DNA from: Apilactobacillus kunkeei
GTDB lineage: Bacteria > Bacillota > Bacilli > Lactobacillales > Lactobacillaceae
Direction of reading: 5' to 3'
Assembly (NCBI RefSeq): GCF_001308195.1
Contig: NZ_JXDF01000031.1
Coordinates: 27,171 to 91,170, forward strand
Length of the DNA: 64,000 nucleotides
Shown here piece by piece: positions 8,849 to 16,613 of the stretch. Each line of letters opens with the position of its first letter. Position 1 is the stretch's first letter. Made by a program: the position numbers and the translations under genes. Below the pieces are notes generated by a model, which was not told where the DNA came from, did not search any database, and saw only the letters and a program-made list of their open reading frames with translations.

Positions 8849-9205
8849 TTATTTATTTTGTGGCAACTTGTTATCTGCTAACACATCGTTAGTGTATTGT
8901 TCCACTTGTAATGCAACCTCAGCAGCGTTTGGATCGTTTGGTTGTAAATGACTAGCAGTGTCTTGTGCAACCGCCCAGTAAGCCAAACTATCGGTAACTG
9001 GAACGATATCTCTAACAATTTCCATCTTTAATTCTGGACGTTGTTTTTGGAGAGTTTCAAAAGTTCCGTAGTTGGTAATCATGTGAATTTCACCGCCAGA
9101 CTTTGGTGAAACACTCTTGAAGATTACCAAGTGTGATTCCTTTTGAGTGTCAGTTAATTGTTGTTTGATTTGTTTCAATTGTTCTTTGTTTAATTGTAAT
9201 GCCAT
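8849..9205 (-). CDS. Hypothetical protein
   Basis: The chosen ATG at 9205 (MALQLNKEQLKQIKQQL) has GAGGTG six bases upstream and gives 118 residues; the frame itself extends to 9214. The protein is soluble, has a Gln/Lys-rich helical N-terminus and no signal peptide or membrane segment. I recognise no domain. It starts 14 bases after the oxidoreductase gene at 9220-9774, so the two form an operon. A role alongside that reductase is inferred only from position. Confidence 0.55.
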   Translation of the reverse strand: MALQLNKEQLKQIKQQLTDTQKESHLVIFKSVSPKSGGEIHMITNYGTFETLQKQRPELKMEIVRDIVPVTDSLAYWAVAQDTASHLQPNDPNAAEVALQVEQYTNDVLADNKLPQNK

Positions 9206-9219
9206 TTTAAGCACCTCAC

Positions 9220-9774
9220 TTATCTTTCGATTAATCCAATGGATTGATTGATAAATTGTTGATATTCTACTACTTTCACGGCAGTGTTTGCAACATTATC
9301 CGCAGAAACACGACCGTATTGCATTGAGATTCCTTCATCAATTACGTCCAATTCACCTGTTTGTTCATCAACGATTTCGACCGGTCTTAGGATGGTGTAT
9401 GGAATTTCATATTCGTCAACCAACTTAACGGCGTATCTTTGTTGATTCAAATATTCCTTATTATTATCCACATCCGGATAAGTCACTTCTTCGGTTAATT
9501 CATTATCGATACCGGCCGTTGATAACATAATAAACTGGTCAAGTGGTGGGTTAACGCGGTCCAATGCTTGGATGACCGCTCCGATTTGTAGATCGACATC
9601 AAGTGGCCCCAAGAATGTGTAGATAACGTTTACGCCTGTCAAATTGTCGGCATATGCACTAACATCCTCGAAATCGATGCCATCTAGTAAGTTTACTTCA
9701 TATTGATTTGATAATTTATCGTAGACCTTTTTGCCCAATTGATGAAAATTACCAATAATCAAAACCTTTTTCAT
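9220..9774 (-). CDS. NAD(P)-binding oxidoreductase, atypical SDR (NmrA/YwnB-like)
   Basis: A 184-residue protein starting at ATG 9774, seven bases after GGAGGG; a longer frame to 9795 lacks a binding site. The N-terminus MKKVLIIGNFHQLGKKV is a degenerate Rossmann GxxGxxG dinucleotide loop, followed by an Asp-rich second strand (VNLLDGIDFED). Later VIYTFLGPLD, IMLSTAGID and PYTILRPVEI are typical of atypical short-chain dehydrogenases that act as redox sensors or quinone-type reductases. Substrate unknown. First gene of a two-gene operon with 8849-9205. Confidence 0.7.
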   Translation of the reverse strand: MKKVLIIGNFHQLGKKVYDKLSNQYEVNLLDGIDFEDVSAYADNLTGVNVIYTFLGPLDVDLQIGAVIQALDRVNPPLDQFIMLSTAGIDNELTEEVTYPDVDNNKEYLNQQRYAVKLVDEYEIPYTILRPVEIVDEQTGELDVIDEGISMQYGRVSADNVANTAVKVVEYQQFINQSIGLIER

Positions 9775-9909
9775 GGTTAACCCTCCTTCATTCATTAAAT
9801 TTATTTTATCAAAAATTAATGCTTAAGTTAACGCCAAATGGTTTAAAAATCGGCGTTTAGGGTTCATAATTGTATTGAACGTATAAAAAATTTGAGGAGG
9901 CCTTTTTAC

Positions 9910-10842
9910 ATGGTAAAAATTGGTAAATCAAACGTAGAATCAACCCCACTTGGTTTAGGAACCAATGCGATTGGTGGTAACAACTTATTCCCAAACTTAA
10001 AAGATGAAACTGGTATTCAAATCGTAAAGACCGGTCTAGATTCCGGAATCACCCTATTAGATACTGCATTTGCATACGGTATGGGTCATTCAGAAGAACT
10101 AATTGGTCAAGCCATTAAGGGCTACGACAGAAGCAAGTTCGTTATTGCTACAAAGGCCGCTCAAGACACATCAGACGGCGATGTAAAAATTAACAATAAC
10201 CCACAATTCTTAAAGCAATCTGTAGACGATGCATTGAAGCGTCTACAAACTGACTACATCGATATCTTCTACATTCACTTCCCAGACGACCAAACTCCAA
10301 AGGATGAAGCGGTTGCTGCATTAAACGAAATGAAGCAAGAAGGTAAGATTAAGGCAATCGGTGTTTCAAACTTCTCACTAGATCAAATCAAGGAAGCTAA
10401 CAAAGACGGCTTAGTTGATGTTGTTGAAGATCAATACAGTCTATTACACCGTGATGCTGAAACTGAAATGTTCGATTACTTACGTGAAAACAACATTTCA
10501 TTCGTACCATTCTTCCCATTAGCATCTGGTTTATTAACTGGTAAGTACTCAGAAGTTGTCGACTTCCCTGAAAATGATATCAGACACGGTAACCCTGACT
10601 TCACCGGTGAACGTTTCGAAAAGATCGTTGAAAAGGTTAACAACCTAAAGCCACTTGCTGACAATCATGGTATTACCACTGCTCAATTAGTATTAGCATG
10701 GTACATCAAGAACCCAGACGTTACTGTTGTTATCCCAGGTGCAAAGCGTCCAGAACAAGTACAAAGCAATGCCAAAGCATTGAACGTTTCACTAAGTGAC
10801 GATGAATATGCACAAATTGATAATGACTTTAGAAACATCTAA
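9910..10842 (+). CDS. Aldo/keto reductase
   Basis: A 310-residue NADP-dependent aldo/keto reductase of the TIM-barrel family. The catalytic set is visible: Asp and Tyr in LLDTAFAYGMGHSEE, Lys in IATKAA and His in IFYIHFPD. The C-terminal WYIKNPDVTVVIPGAKRPEQV is the cofactor-binding region. The ATG at 9910 is used, 11 bases after GAGGAGG; an upstream start at 9892 overlaps that site. Best likeness is to the AKR11/12 YhdN-like group acting on small carbonyls. It is transcribed alone. Upstream, AACGCC (9830) and GGCGTT (9852) form a loose inverted repeat between the divergent genes. Confidence 0.88.
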   Translation: MVKIGKSNVESTPLGLGTNAIGGNNLFPNLKDETGIQIVKTGLDSGITLLDTAFAYGMGHSEELIGQAIKGYDRSKFVIATKAAQDTSDGDVKINNNPQFLKQSVDDALKRLQTDYIDIFYIHFPDDQTPKDEAVAALNEMKQEGKIKAIGVSNFSLDQIKEANKDGLVDVVEDQYSLLHRDAETEMFDYLRENNISFVPFFPLASGLLTGKYSEVVDFPENDIRHGNPDFTGERFEKIVEKVNNLKPLADNHGITTAQLVLAWYIKNPDVTVVIPGAKRPEQVQSNAKALNVSLSDDEYAQIDNDFRNI

Positions 10843-10849
10843 TCGATTT

Positions 10850-10893
10850 TAACTCCAATGTTCGGATTTTACTCCAACATTGGAGTTTTTTTA
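10850..10893 (+). terminator. Terminator after aldo/keto reductase
   Basis: AACTCCAATGTT at 10851 pairs perfectly with AACATTGGAGTT, with a 13-base loop, followed by seven T. Confidence 0.85.
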
Positions 10894-10978
10894 TCATAAA
10901 ACGTCAATTTTTGTTTAAATTTATCTAAAATAGTTCGCTTTTTAGTGGACTTATGTTCTAAATATGGTAATATATACG

Positions 10979-11004
10979 TATAATATTAATAAATACGAAC
11001 ATTA
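10979..11004 (+). promoter_or_regulatory. Promoter -10 and PurBox-like site of the purine permease
   Basis: A TATAAT (10979-10984) is followed by AAATACGAACATTA (10991-11004), which resembles the PurR PurBox core CCGAACAWT. A reversed copy, AAAAAGCGAACT, lies at 10943-10932. In lactobacilli PurR controls purine synthesis and uptake genes, so the site fits the gene. The two boxes are farther apart than in Bacillus, which weakens the case. Confidence 0.35.
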
Positions 11005-11018
11005 AAGGAGAATGTTTC

Positions 11019-12329
11019 ATGTTAAAGGGAATTGCTAATTTCTTTCATTTTGATGAACTAGGTACTAACTACCGTACTGAATTCATCGCTGGTTTAACTA
11101 CCTTCGTTTCAATGGTTTACATTCTATTCGTAAACCCAAACGTTATGAGTGCTTCAGGTATCGATAAGGGTGCCATGTTCACTGCAACAGCACTTGCAAC
11201 CGCTCTTGGATGTTTCTTAATGGGAATCATCGCTAACTACCCAATCGCTTTATCTACCAGTTTGGGTACTAACGCTTTCTTCGCCTACTCAGTCTGTGTG
11301 GGTATGAAGGTTCCTTGGCAAACAGCGCTAGCCGGTACATTTATCGCAGCTATTATTTTCATGATTTTAACAGCGTTCAAGCTAAGAGAAACAATCATCG
11401 ACGCTATTCCAGCTGATTTAAAGAGTGCCATTGCCGGTGGTATTGGTCTATTCATTGCCTTTCTTGGTTTAAACCAAGGTGGCCTAGTTGTTGCTGACAA
11501 GGCAACTCTAGTAACGCTTGGATCACTTCACGTTGGTAGTACTTGGTTAACTATCTTTGGTTTAATCCTAACCGTTGTATTAATGAGTGCCCGCGTTCCT
11601 GCAGCTATCTTCATTAGTATGGTTGCTACTACTATCTTAGGTATGGTTACTGGATTAATCGCTTTACCAACTCACGTAGTTTCAAGCGTTCCAAGTATCA
11701 AACCAATCTTCTTAACTGCAATTTCACACGTTACTGATATCAACACATTACAACTATGGATTGTTGTATTTACCTTCTTATTAGTTACCTTCTTCGATAC
11801 CACTGGTACTCTAGTTGGTTTAGCTAAACAAGCTGGTTTCATTAAGGACAACAAAATCCCACGTATCGGCCGTGCCCTAGGTTCTGACTCACTAGCCATG
11901 GTTGGTGGTTCTCTACTAGGTTCATCTCCAATGGGTGCCTTTGTTGAATCATCAGCAGGTATCGCCGTTGGTGGTCGTTCTGGTTTCACAGTAATCGTTA
12001 CTGGTATCTTCTTCTTACTAGGAACATTCTTCTCACCACTACTTGGTGTAATTACCGATCAAGTTACTGCTCCTGCATTAATCGTTATCGGTATTCTAAT
12101 GGCTAACGCCCTACGTGATATTCACTGGGACAAGTTCGAATTAGCTGCTCCATCATTCTTGATTGTATTAGGTATGCCACTTACTTACAGTATCTCAGAT
12201 GGTATTGCTTTAGGTTTCATCGTATACCCAATCTCAATGTTGGCTGCTAAACGAGGAAAAGAAGTTCACCCACTAATGTACGTGCTAGGTGTAATCTTCA
12301 TCATCTTCTTCTGGCTATTAAACGAATAA
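11019..12329 (+). CDS. pbuG: NCS2-family purine permease (guanine/hypoxanthine)
   Basis: A 436-residue membrane protein with 12-14 transmembrane segments. It belongs to the AzgA-like branch of nucleobase transporters (PbuG/PbuO): the N-terminal EFIAGLTTFVSMVYILFVNP, LGTNAFFAYSVC and the loop VTFFDTTGTLVGLAKQAG are characteristic, as is SSPMGAFVESSAGI. It imports guanine/hypoxanthine (possibly adenine) by proton symport. The ribosome binding site AAAGGAGA precedes the ATG. It is monocistronic, ending at a strong terminator. A PurBox-like element upstream suggests purine-dependent control. Confidence 0.88.
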   Translation: MLKGIANFFHFDELGTNYRTEFIAGLTTFVSMVYILFVNPNVMSASGIDKGAMFTATALATALGCFLMGIIANYPIALSTSLGTNAFFAYSVCVGMKVPWQTALAGTFIAAIIFMILTAFKLRETIIDAIPADLKSAIAGGIGLFIAFLGLNQGGLVVADKATLVTLGSLHVGSTWLTIFGLILTVVLMSARVPAAIFISMVATTILGMVTGLIALPTHVVSSVPSIKPIFLTAISHVTDINTLQLWIVVFTFLLVTFFDTTGTLVGLAKQAGFIKDNKIPRIGRALGSDSLAMVGGSLLGSSPMGAFVESSAGIAVGGRSGFTVIVTGIFFLLGTFFSPLLGVITDQVTAPALIVIGILMANALRDIHWDKFELAAPSFLIVLGMPLTYSISDGIALGFIVYPISMLAAKRGKEVHPLMYVLGVIFIIFFWLLNE

Positions 12330-12339
12330 TAAGACAAAT

Positions 12340-12370
12340 AAAAAGAGACCTCTGCGGAGGTCTCTTTTTA
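12340..12370. terminator. Bidirectional terminator between purine permease and retron
   Basis: AAAAAGAGACCTC and GAGGTCTCTTTTT pair around TGCG. It ends the plus-strand permease gene and also the minus-strand reverse transcriptase gene, whose stop lies just beside it. Confidence 0.9.
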
Positions 12371-12371
12371 G

Positions 12372-14204
12372 TTATTTACAAAATTCCTTTAATTGGTCTA
12401 ATAGAGGAATAAATCCACTCAAACCAACAGTATTGTAGTGTTTATAAACATATTTGGACAATGTTTGCTTTCCAAATTCTTTATCCGAGTCTTTATTTGC
12501 GTTTCTATTAAAAGTTTTTTGATTAATTGTTATAGTTGACAAATCTATTAAATTCTCAATGTCTATTGATAAATCATTATTACCTTTAAAATTTTTATCA
12601 TTGATATGATCATCAATATAGTTTTCTAACTCTTTTTTATAGTTTTTATCTTTAATTAAAGTTATCAAATAAAGATTATCAGCTATCACTAATTTCCCTT
12701 CAGAAATAAGTTTTCTATATTGACTTGTTGCTTTATTACCATAAACATGATTTAAAAAGGAACGTAGTGGTTTATTTTTCTTATCGAGATATTCATTATC
12801 AAACAATAAAATGACTTTCTTACTTTTGTTACCTAGTTTATTTACAAAATAATCATAATAATTTTTATTTTCCTTTGTCTTCTTATCTAATGCAATACCC
12901 CAATATTCAACTATTTTACTCATTACACTTGCGCCATCGTCAGACAGTCCCAAATAATAGTCTTTAATGCTATAGTCTATCTCATTACGTTTATAGTTTT
13001 CTTTTAATAAATCTTCGTTTCCTCTCTTAAAAAAATCAATATTAAACTCAAAAGTTCCATTATTATTTCTAATAAGCTCTGGATATCTATTATAATACAT
13101 CATCATTGCAGCCTTTATATATCTAATGTCTGTCTTACCCTCAACAAAAATTAATGGTTTAGAACCGTGAATAAAATATTTATAAAATAGAAATTTTCGA
13201 TATTGCTCATCAAATCCGCCCAAATAAGGTTCATATCTATACTTAGTCGTTGATTTTATGAAATTGCTGTATTCCTTACTTTTTCTTGCATATTTTCTTG
13301 ATTCAATTAAAAAATTATAACGTTTCACTTGATTTACAAAAGCAAATCTACCTTCAAGTTTATTTAATTTATCAAACTTTTTACCGTCTATAAAATATTT
13401 CCCGTCACTGTACAGATTAAAGGCTTGAGCTCTGAGATCTCTGTAGTACTTTCTGGAAACATTAATTTTTTTGTTAACTACCAAACCGGTAACTTCTTGC
13501 TTAGAAGAAGAAAATTGAAGTCTTGTCTTCTTTTTGTTAATTTTAAATCCTTGTCGATAAAGTAAAAATTTTAATTCTTCTACAAAGTTAATATACCTAT
13601 ATTTGAAGTTGGAATCGTTGGTAGAGAATGTCATATCATCAGCATATCTCGTATAGTCTAGCTTGTATTTTTTTGAAAGTTTCAAAATCTTAAAATCAAC
13701 TATTCTAAAAATAAAATTAGTTAATACAGGGGAAGAAGGGGATCCCTGAGGTAATTTATTTTTGTATGTAAATATTTTGCTCAAAATTACCGAAAGTTGC
13801 TTATTCATTTTAAAATCATTGCTTTTCTGAAGATACCCATACACTCTACCAAAATTAAATTCATCGAAAAAGTCCTCTATATCTAAGTTTAGGATAAACT
13901 TCTTATTTCTGTGTACTTTAGCATTAGACATTATATTTCTTTTCTTGATAAATGCTTGAGATACATTAAATGAGCCATATTTATTATCATATTCCTCAGA
14001 AAGCTTTTTTTGTAATTTCTTTTGTAATTTCTTCAACGGACCCTTCGGGCATGATATAAACCTACTACCTCCACTTTTCTTAGGTAAAGAGAATTCCTCA
14101 TAAAAAGAATCTACGCCCTTAAAATAAACCACAAAATTTATTAGTTTAACACTAACACCTATATATCTAGATAAAGATTCTACGCTTTTTACATCTTTAA
14201 ACAA
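12372..14204 (-). CDS. Retron reverse transcriptase fused to a C-terminal TOPRIM domain
   Basis: Numbered from TTG 14204, the protein has 610 residues. Residues ~1-310 form a retron reverse transcriptase: NAKVH at 94-98 (retron NAxxH motif), LDIEDFF at 107, PQGSPSSP at 152, the catalytic YADD at 187-190, and VTG at 238-240 (retron msr-recognition motif). Residues ~350-610 carry a TOPRIM nuclease-type domain: IFVEGKTD with the metal-binding Glu at 355, and LLFDNE at 466-471. This is the layout of Retron-Eco2 (Ec67), an anti-phage retron whose TOPRIM is the toxic effector. The frame opens at ATG 14246, but that codon lies at the end of the upstream RNA. TTG 14204 has GGGGGG six bases upstream. 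The gene is visibly richer in A/T than its neighbours, suggesting acquisition by transfer. Confidence 0.92.
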   Translation of the reverse strand: MFKDVKSVESLSRYIGVSVKLINFVVYFKGVDSFYEEFSLPKKSGGSRFISCPKGPLKKLQKKLQKKLSEEYDNKYGSFNVSQAFIKKRNIMSNAKVHRNKKFILNLDIEDFFDEFNFGRVYGYLQKSNDFKMNKQLSVILSKIFTYKNKLPQGSPSSPVLTNFIFRIVDFKILKLSKKYKLDYTRYADDMTFSTNDSNFKYRYINFVEELKFLLYRQGFKINKKKTRLQFSSSKQEVTGLVVNKKINVSRKYYRDLRAQAFNLYSDGKYFIDGKKFDKLNKLEGRFAFVNQVKRYNFLIESRKYARKSKEYSNFIKSTTKYRYEPYLGGFDEQYRKFLFYKYFIHGSKPLIFVEGKTDIRYIKAAMMMYYNRYPELIRNNNGTFEFNIDFFKRGNEDLLKENYKRNEIDYSIKDYYLGLSDDGASVMSKIVEYWGIALDKKTKENKNYYDYFVNKLGNKSKKVILLFDNEYLDKKNKPLRSFLNHVYGNKATSQYRKLISEGKLVIADNLYLITLIKDKNYKKELENYIDDHINDKNFKGNNDLSIDIENLIDLSTITINQKTFNRNANKDSDKEFGKQTLSKYVYKHYNTVGLSGFIPLLDQLKEFCK

Positions 14205-14230
14205 AAAAATCCCCCCAGAGTACAAAAAAA

Positions 14231-14380
14231 GTATAAGATCACTCATTTCGACAGCGCCCCTCAGTTTACAGGTACACCTGCTTACAAGTAAATTTGGAAG
14301 CTAAAGTTAGTAGAAGGGGACACCCCCCACCAATTTGGTCAAAACTCGCGAATCACGAGCACATAATCTGATCTTATACC
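14231..14380 (-). ncRNA. Retron msr-msd RNA (template for msDNA)
   Basis: About 150 nt ahead of the reverse transcriptase on the same strand. The 5' end GGTATAAGATCA (14380-14369, a1) is exactly complementary over 11-12 bases to TGATCTTATAC (14241-14231, a2), as required to form the a1/a2 stem. The G right after a1 (14368) is the candidate 2'-5' branch nucleotide. The msr part has a hairpin CTCGTG/CGCGAG (14359-14345) and a short ACCA/TGGT stem (14339-14329). The msd part can close with CCCCTT (14319-14314) against GAGGGG (14262-14257) and contains a CAGG/CCTG hairpin (14280-14269). Exact msr/msd borders need folding and msDNA sequencing. Confidence 0.78.
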
Positions 14381-14387
14381 ATCATTA

Positions 14388-14416
14388 ATTTTATTGTAGT
14401 CCGTGTAATCTTTCAA
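14388..14416 (-). promoter_or_regulatory. Promoter of the retron
   Basis: TTGAAA (14416-14411), a 17-base spacer, and TAAAAT (14393-14388). The expected start lies seven bases downstream at about 14380, which is exactly where the a1 repeat begins. This independently supports the 5' end given for the RNA. Confidence 0.7.
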
Positions 14417-14498
14417 ATTAAATTTCTATTAGTTTTAAATGTCATAATTATACGATTTATACATTTATTAATACATAATACGGAAATTTAATAAAATA

Positions 14499-14849
14499 TT
14501 ATATTAAATATCCAAGTAATGCTGCCAGAATCCCTAGTAATGCACTTAATAGGTAGTATGCAAATGCCATGACCTTTTTCTTGGTACCCAATTGTACTGT
14601 TTCATTCATATAGGTAGAAAAGGTGGTGTATCCACCAAGAATTGCAATAGAAAAAGCAAGGATAAAAGTATTTTTAGATAGCTGTCCATTAACCAATCCT
14701 AACAGAAACGATCCAGTGATGTTAATGAAGAAAGTCGCCACTGGAAAGGCGTTTTTCGAAAACATCTTCTTTAGTCCATTGGTAACTCCAAAACGGATTA
14801 GAGAACCAACTGCGGCACCCAAACCAACGATTAAAACACTCTCAATCAT
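14499..14849 (-). CDS. crcB: CrcB/FluC fluoride channel subunit
   Basis: A 116-residue protein with four transmembrane segments. GGYTTFSTYMNE is the CrcB signature containing the polar track Thr/Ser and Phe residues of the fluoride pore. It exports fluoride across the cell membrane. It overlaps the upstream crcB paralogue by four bases (ATGA), so the two are translationally coupled. Lactobacilli and bacilli commonly have such pairs, which assemble as an antiparallel dimer of two different subunits rather than one dual-topology subunit. No fluoride riboswitch was seen upstream. Confidence 0.9.
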   Translation of the reverse strand: MIESVLIVGLGAAVGSLIRFGVTNGLKKMFSKNAFPVATFFINITGSFLLGLVNGQLSKNTFILAFSIAILGGYTTFSTYMNETVQLGTKKKVMAFAYYLLSALLGILAALLGYLI

Positions 14850-15229
14850 AGTTGATCCTCCTTATTTTCAAAGCTTTGGCCTAATTTATTTCCAATCTGA
14901 GCTAATATTAAACCTCCGATTAGACTCACTAATACGTATAAAAGACCTATACCAATTTTGTGGTTTAAAAACAAATTGACACTGTCGAATGAAAATGTTG
15001 AAAAAGTGGTAAACCCACCAACTAAGCCAACACTTAGCCCCGTCATTAAATCATTAGATATCTCAATTAAATAAGGAAGTGCACCAGTGATAAACGCTAA
15101 GACAAACGCACCAATTAAGTTAATTATGATGGTTGCGATAAAGTGATCATCGCCAGCTAAAATCGTGAAGTATCCACGCAAAATACCGCCAATAAAGGCT
15201 AGAAGAAATATGTATAGTACTCTTCTCAT
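14846..15229 (-). CDS. crcB: CrcB/FluC fluoride channel subunit, first of pair
   Basis: A 127-residue, four-segment membrane protein with GGFTTFSTFSFD, the same signature as its partner. The N-terminus MRRVLYIFLLAFIGGILRGYF fits the start of the family. A ribosome binding site AAAGGG precedes the ATG. The C-terminal tail (GQSFENKEDQL) is charged and cytoplasmic. It opens the two-gene fluoride-export operon, which follows the retron promoter region by about 80 bases on the same strand. Confidence 0.9.
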   Translation of the reverse strand: MRRVLYIFLLAFIGGILRGYFTILAGDDHFIATIIINLIGAFVLAFITGALPYLIEISNDLMTGLSVGLVGGFTTFSTFSFDSVNLFLNHKIGIGLLYVLVSLIGGLILAQIGNKLGQSFENKEDQL

Positions 15230-15467
15230 CTAAAATTACCCTTTCTATTTATAAACATTCATAATAATAAATCTTATCATACGTCGTATATTTACTATAC
15301 CAATTAGCATTTTTACTTTGACATTTAGTCTGTTAAAACTTATCATAATTAGAGAGTGATAACTAAAATTAAAAAACATTAAAAACAAAACTTAAAATCT
15401 TAGATAAAAATTTTTAAAACCGATTTATAGATAAGATAAGAAGATATAAATAAGGAGCAATAACTTT

Positions 15468-16352
15468 ATGTTACTGGGAAGCATAGAGGCTGGAGGCACA
15501 AAGTTCGTTTGTGCCGTGGGTAACACTGACTACCAAGTTTTAGATAGTTTGGTAATTCCTACCACTACCCCTGTTGAAACCTTTAGTAAGGCTATCGACT
15601 TCTTCAAACAATTTGAAGATTTAGCAGCACTAAGTATTTCATCATTCGGCCCAATTGAAATTAGAAAAGATTCCACCAAGTACGGTTACATTACCGAAAC
15701 TCCCAAGCCTGGTTGGTCAAATGAAAACTTTTTGGGAGTATTTAAAGAGGAATTTGATATTCCAATGTATTGGACAACTGACGTTAACGGATCAGTGTTC
15801 GGAGAATACGTTAATCTAAAAAATAGCGGCCAAAGGTTAGATTCTTTGGTTTATTACACTATCGGTACAGGTGTCGGTGCTGGAATCATCATTAACGGAC
15901 AATTTGTAGGAGACATGGGCCATCCAGAAATGGGTCACGTGAAGTTAAAACGTCACGAAGACGACCTGGATTTCGATGGAATATGTCCATACCACAAGGA
16001 CTGTCTTGAAGGACTAGTCTGTGGACCTACATTCGAAGCCCGTCTAGGTATGAAGGGGCAAGAAGTTGCGCAAACTAACCACGTTTGGGACATCATGGCC
16101 TACTACGTAGCACAAGCTGCATTGCAAACAACACTAACCTTCAGACCTGCCAAGATTATTTTTGGTGGTGGCGTAGTTAGTGAAAAATTTCTCAAAAAGG
16201 TTAGATCGGAATTTTCTAAGCTATTAAATGGCTATATTGACATTAAGAACCTAGAAGAATACATTTCAACTCCAACCCTTGATGGAAACGGCTCTGCAAC
16301 CTACGGAAACTTCGCTTTGGCTGATGCTTTGATTAAGCACGAAGTTAAATAA
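15468..16352 (+). CDS. scrK: Fructokinase, ROK family
   Basis: A 294-residue sugar kinase that phosphorylates fructose to fructose-6-phosphate with ATP. The N-terminal GSIEAGGTKFVCAVG is the ROK phosphate-binding loop. GTGVGAGIIINGQ is the second nucleotide motif, and GHPEMGHVKLKRH...ICPYHKDCLEG supplies the His/Cys zinc site seen in ROK fructokinases. The length is usual for the family. AAGGAG precedes the ATG. It is followed by a strong terminator and then by mannitol dehydrogenase. Together these divide fructose between glycolysis and reduction to mannitol. Confidence 0.9.
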   Translation: MLLGSIEAGGTKFVCAVGNTDYQVLDSLVIPTTTPVETFSKAIDFFKQFEDLAALSISSFGPIEIRKDSTKYGYITETPKPGWSNENFLGVFKEEFDIPMYWTTDVNGSVFGEYVNLKNSGQRLDSLVYYTIGTGVGAGIIINGQFVGDMGHPEMGHVKLKRHEDDLDFDGICPYHKDCLEGLVCGPTFEARLGMKGQEVAQTNHVWDIMAYYVAQAALQTTLTFRPAKIIFGGGVVSEKFLKKVRSEFSKLLNGYIDIKNLEEYISTPTLDGNGSATYGNFALADALIKHEVK

Positions 16353-16410
16353 GTTCAGTTTTACACAATCTAAAATTGAATTGATTGAATATTTTTATAA
16401 AAAAATTTAC

Positions 16411-16453
16411 ACGGCGTAAAACGTTATTATATCAACGTTATACGCCGTTTTTT
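16411..16453 (+). terminator. Terminator after fructokinase
   Basis: ACGGCGTA at 16411 pairs with TACGCCGT at 16441, with an inner AACGTT/AACGTT stem, followed by six T. Confidence 0.88.
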
Positions 16454-16522
16454 CGTGCCTTTTATATAAACTTAAGAATTAAATTTCATCAAAACACTTT
16501 CATTTTTTTAAAAATGAGTTAT

Positions 16523-16564
16523 TATAATACTTGTAAGTTTGTGAAAGTCTTAATTAATTCACAA
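16523..16564 (+). promoter_or_regulatory. Promoter -10 with downstream inverted repeat, mannitol dehydrogenase
   Basis: TATAAT at 16523-16528 is followed by TTGTGAA (16539-16545) and TTCACAA (16558-16564), perfect 7-base arms 12 bases apart, sitting at or just after the likely transcription start. The arms equal those of a Rex half-site, but Rex sites usually have a shorter spacer. It may be a repressor operator. Confidence 0.4.
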
Positions 16565-16613
16565 CTTCATAAAAAATAATACTTAAAATTCAATTTGGAA
16601 AGGATCTTGAATT

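Noticed and set aside
10911..11018. Purine riboswitch before the purine permease
   Set aside because: The conserved three-way junction bases and a terminator are absent; only PurBox-like words are present.
12372..14204. Reverse transcriptase as a group II intron or diversity-generating retroelement
   Set aside because: No intron RNA domains or maturase region, no template/variable repeat pair. NAxxH, VTG and the a1/a2 repeats mark a retron.
14623..14979. Plus-strand open frame across the crcB pair
   Set aside because: It is the antisense shadow of two clear CrcB genes; no binding site or family pattern.
15230..15467. Fluoride riboswitch upstream of crcB
   Set aside because: The 238-base gap is AT-rich and lacks the conserved crcB-motif bases on the minus strand. 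Nothing else was recognised there.
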